Counted from the stretch's first letter, positions 33,675-43,643 are shown. The stretch: DNA of 64,000 bases from Pseudosulfitobacter pseudonitzschiae (GCF_002222635.1 NZ_CP022415.1:1-64000); one strand, 5' to 3'. The notes: generated by a model from the letters alone, not told the origin. Numbers and translations: made by a program.

Positions 33675-35045
33675 ATGATTACCTGTATTTCGCCGATCGA
33701 CGGATCGATCTATGCCGAGCGCCCGGCGCTGGGCGCTTCCGACGCAGCTGCGGCTGTTAAACGCGCCCGTGCCGCGCAATCCGACTGGGCCGCGCGCCCG
33801 CTGTCCGAGCGTATTGCGTTGGTGCAGGACGGCGTTGCACGTATCGGTGCGATGAACGACCAGATCGTGCCGGAACTGGCGCACCAGATGGGTCGCCCGA
33901 TCCGCTATGGCGGAGAATTCGGCGGTTTCAACGAACGCGCCACCTATATGGCCGATATCGCGCAGGACGCGCTGTCCGATATCGTCATCGAGGATAGCGA
34001 CTCGTTCCGCCGTGTGATCAAACGCGTGCCGCATGGCGTCGTGCTGGTCGTGGCCCCGTGGAATTACCCTTATATGACGGCCATCAACACAGTCGCCCCC
34101 GCGCTGATCGCGGGCAATGCGGTGATGCTGAAACACGCCAGCCAGACACCACTGGTCGGTGAACGTCTGGCCGAGGCATTCCACGCCGCAGGCATCCCCG
34201 AAGACGTATTCCAGAACGTGTTTCTGGACCATCAGACCACATCCGACCTGATCGCCGCGAAATCGTTCGGCTTTGTGAACTTCACCGGCTCGGTCGGTGG
34301 GGGACGCGCGATCGAAACCGCTGCTGCGGGCACCTTCACCGGTGTCGGGCTGGAACTGGGCGGCAAAGACCCCGGCTATGTTTGCGACGATGCGGATGTG
34401 CAGGCGGCTGCCGACACGCTGATCGACGGCGCGATGTTCAACTCGGGCCAGTGCTGCTGCGGAATCGAACGGATTTACGTGGCCGAGGCCCTGTTCGATG
34501 ATTTCGTCGCCAAGGCGGTCGAGATCGTCAAAGGCTACCGTCTGGGCAATCCGCTCGACCCCGAAACGACCATAGGCCCGATGGCGCACGCCCGCTTTGC
34601 CGAAACCGTACGCGACCAGACCGCCGAGGCGATTGCCGCGGGTGCCACGGCCCACATCGACCCCGCCGACTTTCCGCAGGACAATGGTGCCTACCTGATG
34701 CCGCAGATCCTTACGAACGTGACCCACGACATGCGCGTGATGCGCGAGGAAAGCTTTGGCCCCGTCGTCGGCATCATGGCCGTCAAGGATGACGCCGAAG
34801 CGATCCGCCTGATGAACGACAGCGATTACGGGCTGACCGCCGCCGTCTGGACCAAGGACGTCGCCCGCGCCGAGGCCATTGCCGACCAGATCGAAACCGG
34901 CACCGTGTTCATGAACCGCGCCGATTACCTTGATCCTGCCCTGTGCTGGACGGGCTGCAAGGATACCGGTCGCGGTGGCGGTTTGTCGGTCATTGGCTAT
35001 CACAACCTGACCCGCCCCAAATCCTACCACCTGAAGAAAGCCTGA
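33675..35045 (+). CDS. NAD(P)-dependent aldehyde dehydrogenase
   Basis: The 456-residue protein has the ALDH signatures PWNYPYMTAINTVAPALIAG near residue 126, FTGSVGGGRAIE near 206, ELGGKDPGYV near 227 (general base glutamate), and NSGQCCCGIERIY with C261 as the likely nucleophile. It begins two bases after the GS-like gene. It would oxidise an aldehyde to the acid; in this cluster a gamma-glutamyl-amino-aldehyde is the inferred substrate. The triple cysteine at the active site is unusual but flanking cysteines occur in the family. Confidence 0.9.
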   Translation: MITCISPIDGSIYAERPALGASDAAAAVKRARAAQSDWAARPLSERIALVQDGVARIGAMNDQIVPELAHQMGRPIRYGGEFGGFNERATYMADIAQDALSDIVIEDSDSFRRVIKRVPHGVVLVVAPWNYPYMTAINTVAPALIAGNAVMLKHASQTPLVGERLAEAFHAAGIPEDVFQNVFLDHQTTSDLIAAKSFGFVNFTGSVGGGRAIETAAAGTFTGVGLELGGKDPGYVCDDADVQAAADTLIDGAMFNSGQCCCGIERIYVAEALFDDFVAKAVEIVKGYRLGNPLDPETTIGPMAHARFAETVRDQTAEAIAAGATAHIDPADFPQDNGAYLMPQILTNVTHDMRVMREESFGPVVGIMAVKDDAEAIRLMNDSDYGLTAAVWTKDVARAEAIADQIETGTVFMNRADYLDPALCWTGCKDTGRGGGLSVIGYHNLTRPKSYHLKKA

Positions 35046-35049
35046 TCCA

Positions 35050-36198
35050 ATGACGCTGACTGCAAACTGGTCCTATCCCACCGCAATCCGCTTCGGCGCG
35101 GGGCGCATTTCCGAGATTGCCGAGGCGTGCATCGCCGCAGGCATCACTAAGCCGCTGTTGATCACCGACCGTGGGCTGGCAAACATGGACATCACCCAGC
35201 GCACGCTGGACCTGATCGACGCCGCCGGTCTGGGCCGCGCGTTGTTTTCCGACGTGGACCCGAACCCGAACGAATTGAACGCGCAGGCCGGTGTTGCGGT
35301 CTACCGTGAGGGGGGCCATGATGGCGTGATCGCCTTTGGCGGCGGCTCGGGTCTGGATCTGGGCAAGGTTGTGGCGTTTCTGGCGGGGCAAAGTCGCCCG
35401 ATCTGGGACTTTGAAGACATTGGCGACTGGTGGACCCGCGCCGACGCCGACGCCATCGCACCCATCATCGCAGTACCAACCACGGCAGGCACCGGTTCGG
35501 AAGTGGGCCGCGCGTCGGTCATCACCAATTCCGAAACCGCCGAGAAAAAGATCATTTTCCACCCCAAAATCCTGCCCCGCGTCGTGATCTGTGACCCCGA
35601 GCTGACCGTGGGGATGCCGCCATTCATCACCGCAGGCACCGGCCTCGATGCCTTTGCCCACTGTGTCGAGGCGTTTTGCTCGCCGCACTATCATCCGATG
35701 AGCCAAGGCATGGCGCTGGAAGGGATGCGTCTGGTCAAGGATTACCTGCCGCGCGCTTATAAGGATGGCACCGACATCGAAGCGCGCGCGCAGATGATGT
35801 CTGCGGCAGCAGTGGGAGCCACCGCGTTCCAAAAGGGTCTGGGCGCGATCCACGCCCTGTCGCACCCCATTGGTGCAATTTACCACACTCACCACGGCAC
35901 CACGAACGCGGTCTGCATGCCTGCCGTGCTGCAATTCAACCGCCCCGAAATCGAAGGCAAAATAGCACAGGCCGCGCGGTATCTGGACATAGAGGGCGGC
36001 TTTGACGGGTTCTGCGCCTTTGTTAACGATCTGAATGCGTCGATGGGTATTCCCAAGACACTGGCGGGACTGGGCGTTGAAAAACCCGACGTAGACCGCA
36101 TTGTTGCCGGCGCGTTGATCGACCCCAGTACCGGCGGCAATCCGGTGAAGATGACCGAGCAGAACACGCGCAAGCTGCTGCTCGAGATTATCGGCTGA
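35050..36198 (+). CDS. Iron-type (group III) alcohol dehydrogenase
   Basis: The 382-residue protein has the nucleotide-binding GGGSGLDLGK near residue 97 and TTAGTGSEVGRA near 141. The metal ligands are the aspartate and histidine in GLDAFAHCVE near 199 and the histidines in IHALSHPIG and HTHHGT (about 262-282). It oxidises a primary alcohol with NAD, or the reverse. It is the last gene of the operon, four bases after the ALDH gene. With the ALDH it can turn an alcohol into an acid, as IpuI and IpuH do on the gamma-glutamyl alcohol in isopropylamine degradation. A role in detoxifying the aldehyde is the alternative. Confidence 0.9.
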   Translation: MTLTANWSYPTAIRFGAGRISEIAEACIAAGITKPLLITDRGLANMDITQRTLDLIDAAGLGRALFSDVDPNPNELNAQAGVAVYREGGHDGVIAFGGGSGLDLGKVVAFLAGQSRPIWDFEDIGDWWTRADADAIAPIIAVPTTAGTGSEVGRASVITNSETAEKKIIFHPKILPRVVICDPELTVGMPPFITAGTGLDAFAHCVEAFCSPHYHPMSQGMALEGMRLVKDYLPRAYKDGTDIEARAQMMSAAAVGATAFQKGLGAIHALSHPIGAIYHTHHGTTNAVCMPAVLQFNRPEIEGKIAQAARYLDIEGGFDGFCAFVNDLNASMGIPKTLAGLGVEKPDVDRIVAGALIDPSTGGNPVKMTEQNTRKLLLEIIG

Positions 36199-36280
36199 AC
36201 CCGTTTTAAGCAAAACGCCGCGTACCGTCCCATGGTCTGTGCGCGGATGATTGCGCGTGCGTGCCTTTGCGTTAGGGTGA

Positions 36281-36300
36281 TGCCCAAACAAGCTTGGGCA
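36281..36300 (+). other. Hairpin in the mltB leader
   Basis: TGCCCAA (36281-36287) and TTGGGCA (36294-36300) pair perfectly around a six-base loop, ending ten bases before the ATG. It may affect translation of the transglycosylase gene; no T-tract follows. Confidence 0.35.
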
Positions 36301-36310
36301 GGGCATATAA

Positions 36311-37456
36311 ATGATCATTACGCGACGCAATTTCACGCTTGGCCTCACCGCAGGGCTGGGCCTTGCAGGCTGTGGCACCTCAATGTCGGCCATTTCTTCG
36401 GTATCGTCAGGCGGGTTACCCGACGACCTGCGCCCCGTTCCCAACGCAGGCTGGAGCCAGTGGGTCGCATCTTTCCGTGACCGTGCAGGCGCGCAAGGCA
36501 TTTCCGAGACCACTTTGAACGCAGGATTTCGCGGCGCGGGCTATTTGCCCGGTGTGGTCAGGCGTGACCGCAACCAGACCGAATTCACCCGCACGCTGGA
36601 AGATTATCTTGCCATCGCGGCCTCGGATGAACGCGTGACCAAGGGCCGTGCGGCCTTTGCGCGCCATAACGCCATGCTGAACGCGCTTGAGGCGAAGTAC
36701 GGCGTTGATGCCACCATTATTTGCGCGATCTGGGGGCTGGAAAGCTATTTTGGAGAGCGTAAGGGCGATGTGCCGGTTGTGTCGGCCACGTCGACGCTGG
36801 CCTATGACGGGCGGCGGGGCGCGTTCTTTGAACAGCAACTGGTAGCGGCGTTGAAGATCATCCAGAGCGGTGATATTTCCGCTGACCGTATGGTGGGCAG
36901 CTGGGCGGGGGCGATGGGGCACACCCAGTTTATCCCCACGTCCTATCAATCCTTTGCCGTGGACTACACCGGCGACGGACGCCGCGACATCTGGTCGGCG
37001 GACCCTAGCGATGCCTTGGCGTCGACCGCTGTCTATTTGCAACGCAATGGCTGGACACGCGGCGTGCACTGGGGCGGCGAGGTAGGCAACGGCGCACCTG
37101 AAGGCCGCGTAATTACCCCGCAGCAGGGCGGCCCCAGCTTTTCCGTGACTTCGAACTTTAGCGCGATCAAACGGTACAACAATTCGGACAGCTATGCGAT
37201 TGGCGTGGGCCATCTGGCAGACCGTATTGGCGGTGCGGGACCGCTGCGCGGATCATTCCCACCCGACGCCAACGGGCTGACTAAGGATGACCGCGTCACG
37301 CTGCAACGCAGGCTGACCGCAGCAGGCTTTGACACCGACGGAGCCGATGGCGTTCTGGGCCCCAAAAGTCAGGCGGCAATCAGCGCCTATCAGACCAGCC
37401 GCGGGTTGCCTGCCACAGGCGTGCCATCGCAAGAATTGCTGCGATCCCTCGGCTAG
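36311..37456 (+). CDS. Lytic murein transglycosylase, MltB family, with peptidoglycan-binding domain
   Basis: The 381-residue protein begins with a twin-arginine-like leader ([12 protein letters not shown]) and a lipobox LAGC, so it is probably an outer-membrane lipoprotein. The SLT_2/MltB catalytic domain covers about 45-315 and includes [11 protein letters not shown] near residue 140 (catalytic glutamate) and [17 protein letters not shown] near 196. A C-terminal PG_binding_1 domain (about 320-380, [20 protein letters not shown]) follows. It cleaves glycan strands to 1,6-anhydro products for wall turnover. Confidence 0.9.
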   Translation: MIITRRNFTLGLTAGLGLAGCGTSMSAISSVSSGGLPDDLRPVPNAGWSQWVASFRDRAGAQGISETTLNAGFRGAGYLPGVVRRDRNQTEFTRTLEDYLAIAASDERVTKGRAAFARHNAMLNALEAKYGVDATIICAIWGLESYFGERKGDVPVVSATSTLAYDGRRGAFFEQQLVAALKIIQSGDISADRMVGSWAGAMGHTQFIPTSYQSFAVDYTGDGRRDIWSADPSDALASTAVYLQRNGWTRGVHWGGEVGNGAPEGRVITPQQGGPSFSVTSNFSAIKRYNNSDSYAIGVGHLADRIGGAGPLRGSFPPDANGLTKDDRVTLQRRLTAAGFDTDGADGVLGPKSQAAISAYQTSRGLPATGVPSQELLRSLG

Positions 37457-37512
37457 GGCTGACAAAACACGCTTGTCACGCGGTTTTCCCACCGTGCGAC
37501 GTCCCCTGTGCC

Positions 37513-37541
37513 TTGACTTCCCACCCTATGGGCGGTGTATC
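37513..37541 (+). promoter_or_regulatory. Candidate sigma-70-type promoter of aspS
   Basis: TTGACT (37513-37518) is followed after 17 bases by TGTATC (37536-37541), 36 bases before the aspS ATG. The -10 box is weak, so this is a suggestion. Confidence 0.35.
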
Positions 37542-37577
37542 TGCCCCGATCATCAGCCCAGAAAGCGGGAGCCTATT

Positions 37578-39428
37578 ATGCACGCCTATCGCAGCCACAC
37601 CTGCGCCGAACTGACCGCCGCCGATGTCGGCAAAACCGTCCGCCTGTCCGGTTGGGTCAATCGCGTGCGCGATCACGGGGGTATCCTGTTTATCGACTTG
37701 CGCGACCATTATGGCGTCACGCAGGTTCTGTGCGACCCTGATAGCGACGCTTTTGCAGATGTCGAAAAGCTGCGCAGCGAATGGTGCGTGCGCATTGACG
37801 GCGAGGTAAAGGCGCGTGCGCCCGAACTGGTGAACCCGAAGATCACCACAGGCGAAGTCGAAGTGTTTGTGCGTGAGGTCGAAGTGCTGGGCCCCGCCGC
37901 CGAGTTGCCCCTGATGGTGTTTGGCGATCAGGAATATCCTGAAGAAACACGCCTGAAATACCGCTATTTGGATCTGCGTCGCGAAAAGATGCAGGCCAAT
38001 ATGAAGCTGCGTTCGGATGTTGTTGCGTCCATGCGCAAACGGATGTGGGATGCCAAATTCCGCGAATACCAGACACCGATCATCACCGCATCCAGCCCTG
38101 AAGGCGCGCGCGACTTTCTGGTGCCGTCGCGTCTGCACCCAGGCAAGTTTTACGCACTGCCGCAAGCCCCTCAACAGTTCAAACAGCTGCTCATGGTTTC
38201 GGGTTTTGACAGATATTTCCAGATCGCGCCCTGTTTCCGCGACGAAGACCCGCGTGCGGACCGGTCGCCCACCGACTTTTACCAGCTTGACCTTGAAATG
38301 AGCTTTGTCACCCAGCAGGATGTGTTCGACACGATTCAGCCGGTGATCGGCGGCATTTTCGAGGAATTCGGCGGCGGTCGCAAAGTCGACCAGACATGGG
38401 AGCAGATCAGCTATCGCGATGCGGCTCTGTGGTACGGCAGCGACAAGCCTGACCTGCGTAACCCGATCAAGATGCAGGTCGTTTCCGAACATTTCGCAGG
38501 TTCGGGCTTTGCCATCTTCGCGAAACTGCTGGAGCAGGACGGCACCGAAGTGCGCGCCATCCCCGCGCCCACGGGCGGCAGCCGCAAGTTCTGCGACCGG
38601 ATGAACGCATTCGCGCAAAAAGAAGGCTTGCCGGGCATGGGTTATATCTTTTGGCGTGAGAAAACGGCGGATGCCGTGGCCCAGGAGTTGGGCATTACCG
38701 TAAAAGAGGCCCAAGCCAAGCTGAAATCCGGCGAAGTCGAGGGCGGTATGGAAGCTGCCGGCCCGCTGGCCAAGAACATCGGCCCTGAACGCACCGAAGC
38801 CATCCGCCAGCAGTTGGGCCTTGGCATGGGCGATGCCGCGTTCTTCCTTGGTGGCAAACCCAAAGCCTTTGAAGCCATCGCAGGACGTGCGCGCACGATC
38901 ATCGGTGACGAACTGGGCCTGACCGACACCGACCGTTTTGCCTTTGCCTGGATCGTCGATTTCCCGATCTATGAAAAGGACGAGACGACCGGTAAAATCG
39001 ACTTTGAACACAACCCGTTCTCGATGCCCCAAGGCGGCATGGACGCGTTGCAGGGTGATCCGCTAGAGGTGTTGGGATACCAGTATGACCTTGCTTGCAA
39101 TGGTTATGAACTGGTGTCCGGCGCCATCCGGAACCACCGACCCGAGATCATGTTCAAGGCCTTTGAAATCGCAGGCTACGACGAAAGCGAAGTGCGCAAG
39201 CGTTTCGGCGGCATGGTCAACGCTTTCCAATATGGTGCCCCGCCACACGGTGGCTGTGCCGCTGGTATTGACCGTATCGTGATGCTGCTGGCGAACGAAC
39301 AGAACATTCGCGAAGTGATCCTGTTCCCGATGAACCAGCGCGCCGAAGATTTGATGATGAACGCGCCAAGCGAGCCCACCAGCGACCAGTTGATGGAGCT
39401 GGGTTTGCGGGTCATTCCGCAAGACTGA
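37578..39428 (+). CDS. aspS: Aspartyl-tRNA synthetase
   Basis: The 616-residue class II synthetase begins with an OB-fold anticodon-binding domain (about 1-115, [19 protein letters not shown]). The catalytic core has motif 2 ([17 protein letters not shown] near 212), the bacterial GAD insertion, and motif 3 near the C-terminus ([18 protein letters not shown] near 552). It charges tRNA-Asp in the cytoplasm. ATG 37578 gives the conserved [12 protein letters not shown] start; the frame is open for 83 more codons upstream but these overlap mltB and are not conserved. It is somewhat longer than the E. coli enzyme (590). Whether it also charges tRNA-Asn cannot be told. Confidence 0.96.
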   Translation: MHAYRSHTCAELTAADVGKTVRLSGWVNRVRDHGGILFIDLRDHYGVTQVLCDPDSDAFADVEKLRSEWCVRIDGEVKARAPELVNPKITTGEVEVFVREVEVLGPAAELPLMVFGDQEYPEETRLKYRYLDLRREKMQANMKLRSDVVASMRKRMWDAKFREYQTPIITASSPEGARDFLVPSRLHPGKFYALPQAPQQFKQLLMVSGFDRYFQIAPCFRDEDPRADRSPTDFYQLDLEMSFVTQQDVFDTIQPVIGGIFEEFGGGRKVDQTWEQISYRDAALWYGSDKPDLRNPIKMQVVSEHFAGSGFAIFAKLLEQDGTEVRAIPAPTGGSRKFCDRMNAFAQKEGLPGMGYIFWREKTADAVAQELGITVKEAQAKLKSGEVEGGMEAAGPLAKNIGPERTEAIRQQLGLGMGDAAFFLGGKPKAFEAIAGRARTIIGDELGLTDTDRFAFAWIVDFPIYEKDETTGKIDFEHNPFSMPQGGMDALQGDPLEVLGYQYDLACNGYELVSGAIRNHRPEIMFKAFEIAGYDESEVRKRFGGMVNAFQYGAPPHGGCAAGIDRIVMLLANEQNIREVILFPMNQRAEDLMMNAPSEPTSDQLMELGLRVIPQD

Positions 39429-39469
39429 TGAAACCTTGGGCGACCTGTCGCCTGAAATGAAAAAGTGAT

Positions 39470-39499
39470 GGGGTGCGCCGATGTAAGTTGGCGCGCCCC
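39470..39499 (+). terminator. Terminator-like hairpin after aspS
   Basis: GGGGTGCGCC (39470-39479) and GGCGCGCCCC (39490-39499) pair over ten positions with one G-T pair. A smaller hairpin (39439-39452) comes before it. The T-tract is poor (TTGCTATATT), so termination may be partial or Rho-assisted. Confidence 0.5.
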
Positions 39500-39538
39500 T
39501 TGCTATATTGCCCCTATCATCGGCAAGGGAGTTTGTCC

Positions 39539-40924
39539 GTGTGCGCATTCAACCCTGAGCTTGCAGAGATACGATTTGGCTGCGGCCTGTCGCCGTCGAT
39601 TCCTCCCACCGCATCGGTCGATGCAATGTTGGCCGGAATCATTGCCCCCGACACGATGGCCGATCGCTTTCCCATCGAACCGTTCAGCAAATTCCGTGAC
39701 CGCATGGTTGCCAGCGATAAACTGCGCCGAACCCTGCGCGACAACCGTGGCAAACCCCAAGCCAAGGTCGCACAGAAAAGGCGCAACCTGTTGAAGAAGG
39801 AGGCCCGCATCGACATGACCCGCTGGCTGGGCATGTCGATGCTGCGCCGCACCTATACAGACACCGCGTTTTTCGAGCGGCTGGTGTATTTCTGGGGCGA
39901 CCACTTTAGCGCCACGGGCAAGGCAGGCGTGATAAAGCGCGCGACATCGCCCTATATCGAAGACGGCATTCGTCCCTATGTTGGTGGCCGGTTTTCTGAT
40001 CTGTTGATCAGCGCTGTGACCCATCCGGTGATGCTGCAATATCTGGATCAGGACCGGTCCATAGGACCGCAGAGTGAACGTGCACTAAAAAGCGGCAAAG
40101 CCGCTGGCCTGAATGAAAACCTCGCCCGCGAAGTGATGGAATTGCACACGCTGGGTGTCGATGGCCCTTATACCCAACAAGACGTGCGCGAGCTGGCCGA
40201 GTTATTTGCCGGCCTGTCGTTTCAGCCGAACCAAGGTCGCAAATTCCGCAAGGATTATGTCGAGCCGGGGGCTGAAACCGTGCTGGGTGTTACCTATGAT
40301 GACGCCTATTCGATCAAGCCGGTGCATGCTGTGCTGGAAGACCTGGCTGTTCACCCCGCCACCGCGCGGCATCTGTCGTGGAAATTGGCGGTGCATTTTG
40401 TGTCGGACAGGCCCGATCCCGCGCTGATCGACCATCTGACCGCGCGCTATGTCGAAACTGGGGGTGATCTGATGCAGGTCTATGCCGCGCTGCTGGAGCA
40501 CCCTGCCGCGTGGACACCAGAGGGGGCCAATATTAAACCGCCCGTGGAATTTGTAGGCTCCGCCATGCGTGCGCTGGCTGTGGAACCCATTGTGGTGACC
40601 GGAATGACGGAAAAGGGGGTGCGCAACGTGATCCTGACGCCGATGGCGGTTATGGGGCAGACGTGGCAGAAATTCTCGGGGCCGGACGGCTGGCCCGAAG
40701 AAGATTCGGCATGGTTAACACCCCAAGGACTGTCCGGTCGCGTGCGCTGGGCGATGGAGGGGCCGCAACTGTTGCGCCCCGATCTGCCGGACCCGCGTGC
40801 CTTTGTTGACACGGCGCTGGGAAGTTTTGCCCCCGAAGACGTGAAATTCGCGGCCAGTGCTGCCGAAAGTAAATCCGAAGCCATCGGTCTTGTGCTGATG
40901 TCCCCCGCGTTCCAGCGCCGTTAG
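39539..40924 (+). CDS. DUF1800 family protein
   Basis: The 461-residue protein matches the DUF1800 family: RRTYTDTAFFERLVYFWGDHF near residue 103, NENLAREVMELHTLGVDGPY near 186, and a C-terminal EFVGSAMRAL. The function is unknown; members almost always sit beside a DUF1501 gene, as here, 11 bases downstream. I see no clear signal peptide. I start at GTG 39539, seven bases after AAGGGAG; TTG 39533 is possible. Confidence 0.85.
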   Translation: MCAFNPELAEIRFGCGLSPSIPPTASVDAMLAGIIAPDTMADRFPIEPFSKFRDRMVASDKLRRTLRDNRGKPQAKVAQKRRNLLKKEARIDMTRWLGMSMLRRTYTDTAFFERLVYFWGDHFSATGKAGVIKRATSPYIEDGIRPYVGGRFSDLLISAVTHPVMLQYLDQDRSIGPQSERALKSGKAAGLNENLAREVMELHTLGVDGPYTQQDVRELAELFAGLSFQPNQGRKFRKDYVEPGAETVLGVTYDDAYSIKPVHAVLEDLAVHPATARHLSWKLAVHFVSDRPDPALIDHLTARYVETGGDLMQVYAALLEHPAAWTPEGANIKPPVEFVGSAMRALAVEPIVVTGMTEKGVRNVILTPMAVMGQTWQKFSGPDGWPEEDSAWLTPQGLSGRVRWAMEGPQLLRPDLPDPRAFVDTALGSFAPEDVKFAASAAESKSEAIGLVLMSPAFQRR

Positions 40925-40935
40925 GAGTCGCCGCA

Positions 40936-42138
40936 ATGACCGAACTTTCACGTCGCTTTTTCCTGACCCGCTCGGCGGTTCTGGGTTGTTCGCTGGCGGC
41001 CAGCCCGTTGCTGACGCCGGTTACATTTGCCGCAGCACCTTGGGACACGCGGTTGATCGTCATTATCCTGCGCGGGGCGATGGACGGGTTGGACGCGGTC
41101 CAACCCTATGGCGATCCGAATTACGCAGGCCTGCGCAGCAGCCTTGCAGGCGGGCCGCAGAACGGGGCTTTGGATCTGGACGGGTTCTTTTCACTGCACC
41201 CCGCTTTGGGTGCGTTGGCCCCCATGTGGAAGGCTGGCGAGCTTGGCTTTGCCCATGCTGTCAGCACGCCCTACCGCGACAAACGCAGCCATTTCGACGG
41301 GCAGGACGTGCTTGAAGCGGGCACCGACACCTTGCAGGGTGGCGTGCGTGACGGTTGGCTGAACCGGATGCTGCAAGAGGTGCCGGGGGTCAAGGCCGAC
41401 ACCGCCTATGCCATCGGCGCGGGCGAGATGCCGATTCTCAAGGGCAAAGCACCGGTGGCAAACTGGGCCCCCGAGGCAACGCTGAGCTTGAGTCCGCAGG
41501 CGGAACGCTTGCTTGGGATAATCTCGGAAAGCGATCCGGCGATGCACGCGGCATTGGCCGAAGCTGCGCTTTTGTCGGCGATGGATACACCGTCGATGTC
41601 GAGCAACATGACCCGCGACATGCAAAATAACCGCATGGGTGGCCAGCATCTGAAAATCGCGGAGTTCGCCGCCAAACGCCTGCGCGAGGATGCGCGGGTG
41701 GCGTCGTTCTCGCTGAACGGTTGGGACACGCACCGCTTTCAGGAACGCGGCCTGAAGGCTGCCTTGGGTGAACTGGCTGATACGCTGGTGTACCTCAAAC
41801 AAGAACTGACCGGCCCTGTCTGGAAGAAAACCGCCATCGTCGCGATGACCGAATTTGGCCGCACGGCCCGCGAGAACGGCACAAAGGGCACCGATCACGG
41901 GACCGGCGGGCTGATGGTGATGGCGGGTGGCGCGATCCGCGGCGGCAAGGTTTATGGTGATTGGCCGGGGCTGGATACGTCCGATCTGTACGAAGGTCGT
42001 GACTTGCTGCCCACCCGCGATGTGCGGGCGCATGCGGCGTGGATCATGCAGGCGATGACAGGTCTGGATCAATCGGCGCTGGAACGTGTGATCTTTCCCG
42101 GCCTCGATATGGGCAGCAATCCCGGCATCGTTTTGTAA
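40936..42138 (+). CDS. DUF1501 family protein, Tat-exported
   Basis: The 400-residue protein begins SRRFFLTRSAVLGC with a hydrophobic stretch to about residue 34, a twin-arginine signal. The mature part has the DUF1501 pattern, related to the alkaline phosphatase/sulfatase fold: LIVIILRGAMDGLDAVQPYGD near 40, SHFDGQDVLE near 117, GWDTH near 258 and MTEFGRTARENGTKGTDHGTGG near 300. Biochemical role is unknown. Together with the DUF1800 protein it probably forms a periplasmic system. Confidence 0.87.
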   Translation: MTELSRRFFLTRSAVLGCSLAASPLLTPVTFAAAPWDTRLIVIILRGAMDGLDAVQPYGDPNYAGLRSSLAGGPQNGALDLDGFFSLHPALGALAPMWKAGELGFAHAVSTPYRDKRSHFDGQDVLEAGTDTLQGGVRDGWLNRMLQEVPGVKADTAYAIGAGEMPILKGKAPVANWAPEATLSLSPQAERLLGIISESDPAMHAALAEAALLSAMDTPSMSSNMTRDMQNNRMGGQHLKIAEFAAKRLREDARVASFSLNGWDTHRFQERGLKAALGELADTLVYLKQELTGPVWKKTAIVAMTEFGRTARENGTKGTDHGTGGLMVMAGGAIRGGKVYGDWPGLDTSDLYEGRDLLPTRDVRAHAAWIMQAMTGLDQSALERVIFPGLDMGSNPGIVL

Positions 42139-42189
42139 GGGGCTAAATCCGCTTGGCGACAAGCTGTGATCCGCCTATAGAATCGGGGT

Positions 42190-42915
42190 ATGAACACACG
42201 ATCTTCAGACAGCCCGCAATTCGGCGCACCGGTTCCCGACTGGACGCCTCCTCCGACTCCCGAAGGGGTGTTGATGACAGGGCGCTATGCGGCTTTGGAG
42301 CCGTTGAATGCGGACAAACACGCGGCCCTGTTGTTTCGTGCCTATGAGGGTGAGGATCAGGTTTGGGATTACCTGCCTTATGGGCCGTTTTCATCGTCGG
42401 CGCAGTATCATCGGTGGGTGCACAGTGTAGCAGGTCAACGCGATCCGGTTTTCTTTGCCGTGCGCAATCTGGAAACCGGCCATTTTGACGGTGTTCTTAG
42501 TCTGTTGCGCATTGACCCTGCGGCGGGGTCAATCGAAGTGGGTCACATCAACTTTTCGCCTGCGCTTCAGCGCACGCCTGTGGCAACCGAGGCCTTGTTT
42601 CTCACGATCAAATGGGCGTTTGAGGCGGGGTATCGGCGGTTCGAATGGAAATGCGATGCGTTGAACGTGCCGTCACGGCGCGCGGGGCAACGGCTGGGTC
42701 TGAGTTTCGAGGGCGTATTTCGTCAGGCGACTGTCTACAAGGGGCGTAATCGTGACACGGCGTGGTTTGCCGCGATTGATAAGGAATGGCCTGCGTTGAA
42801 GGAGGCGTTTCGCGTCTGGCTTGATCCGTCGAATTTCGACCAAGAGGGTCATCAGATTGAACGCTTGTCCGATCTGACAGACCTTGTTCGTGTGAACAGC
42901 GACCCCACACTCTAG
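42190..42915 (+). CDS. GNAT family N-acetyltransferase
   Basis: The 241-residue protein resembles the RimJ/RimL-like GNAT branch: LEPLNADKHAALLF near residue 37, VGHINFSPALQRTPVATEA (acetyl-CoA loop region) near 118, and AGYRRFEWKCDALNVPSRRAG near 150. The substrate is unknown; relatives modify amino groups of small molecules or proteins. It begins 51 bases after the DUF1501 gene and ends eight bases from a convergent response regulator. Confidence 0.87.
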   Translation: MNTRSSDSPQFGAPVPDWTPPPTPEGVLMTGRYAALEPLNADKHAALLFRAYEGEDQVWDYLPYGPFSSSAQYHRWVHSVAGQRDPVFFAVRNLETGHFDGVLSLLRIDPAAGSIEVGHINFSPALQRTPVATEALFLTIKWAFEAGYRRFEWKCDALNVPSRRAGQRLGLSFEGVFRQATVYKGRNRDTAWFAAIDKEWPALKEAFRVWLDPSNFDQEGHQIERLSDLTDLVRVNSDPTL

Positions 42916-42923
42916 CCGGCCAT

Positions 42924-43643
42924 TCATATCGCCATACGGTGGGTCATACGGTCGTGTACCAATCCTGCCAGTATCGCCGTCTCTGACATCGCTGGCTGAC
43001 CTGCCGCGCGTTTTTGCGCGAGGGCTTCTGCGGCCTGTTGCAACGGTCCGTCTTTGGCACTGCGCGCGACGCCAGAGAGAAACTGTGCCACATAGTCCAG
43101 CGTGCGGTCGTCGTTGCGGTCTTCCAGAACGTCGGCCACGTGCGCCATATCGTCCTGAAAGGCGATGGGGTCGGGCTGTACTTCTTCCATCGAAATGCGG
43201 CGAGGGCCATCGGGGCGGCGGTCTGCGGGCAGAAGTGACAGGATTTTGCTTTGGAAGACGCCCAGCGAAGTGATCGGCTTGTCGAAAAAGCCGTCTGCAC
43301 CGGCGTCCATCGCAGCTGTTTTGCCATAGTTGTCGCCCGATGTGCCAATGATCACATCGGGTCGCGGGATCGCGGCCACAAGGTCTTCGATCAGATCGAT
43401 GCCGTTGCCATCCGGCAAGCCAAGGTCGATGATCACAACTGTCGGGCGGTAAACTTGCAGGTGTCGCCGTGCAGCGCGCAGGCTGTCGGCGCGCCGGATG
43501 CGCGCCCCGCTTCGCAAACACAGCAGGCGCAGCGCCTCGCAGGCAAAGCGGCTGTCTTCGACTGCCAGAACAGTTAGCCCCAGCAAGGGGCGCGCTGACG
43601 TGGGCACAGGCATATGGGGTTTGAATGGGTCGATATCGTCCAT
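42924..43643 (-). CDS. CheY-like response regulator with a C-terminal extension
   Basis: The 239-residue protein has a receiver domain (about 20-140): acidic pocket AVEDSR near 29, the phosphorylatable aspartate in VVIIDLGLPDGNG near 74, and the conserved lysine in FFDKPI near 123. The last 100 residues are not a DNA-binding domain that I recognise and end in a helical stretch. It may act by protein contact. No histidine kinase is near. The upstream gap holds a perfect GCGTTAACGC palindrome. Confidence 0.85.
   Translation of the reverse strand: MDDIDPFKPHMPVPTSARPLLGLTVLAVEDSRFACEALRLLCLRSGARIRRADSLRAARRHLQVYRPTVVIIDLGLPDGNGIDLIEDLVAAIPRPDVIIGTSGDNYGKTAAMDAGADGFFDKPITSLGVFQSKILSLLPADRRPDGPRRISMEEVQPDPIAFQDDMAHVADVLEDRNDDRTLDYVAQFLSGVARSAKDGPLQQAAEALAQKRAAGQPAMSETAILAGLVHDRMTHRMAI

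Noticed and set aside
33585-35030. 481-codon open frame on the minus strand opposite the aldehyde dehydrogenase
   Set aside because: It mirrors the codon pattern of the real gene and shows no domain; rejected as a shadow.
37476-39032. 518-codon open frame on the minus strand opposite aspS
   Set aside because: aspS is certain and the opposite frame has no recognisable domain.
39504-39509. TATATT as a -10 box for the DUF1800 gene
   Set aside because: No -35 match at 16-18 bases upstream; the spot lies just after the aspS hairpin and may only be its T-rich tail.
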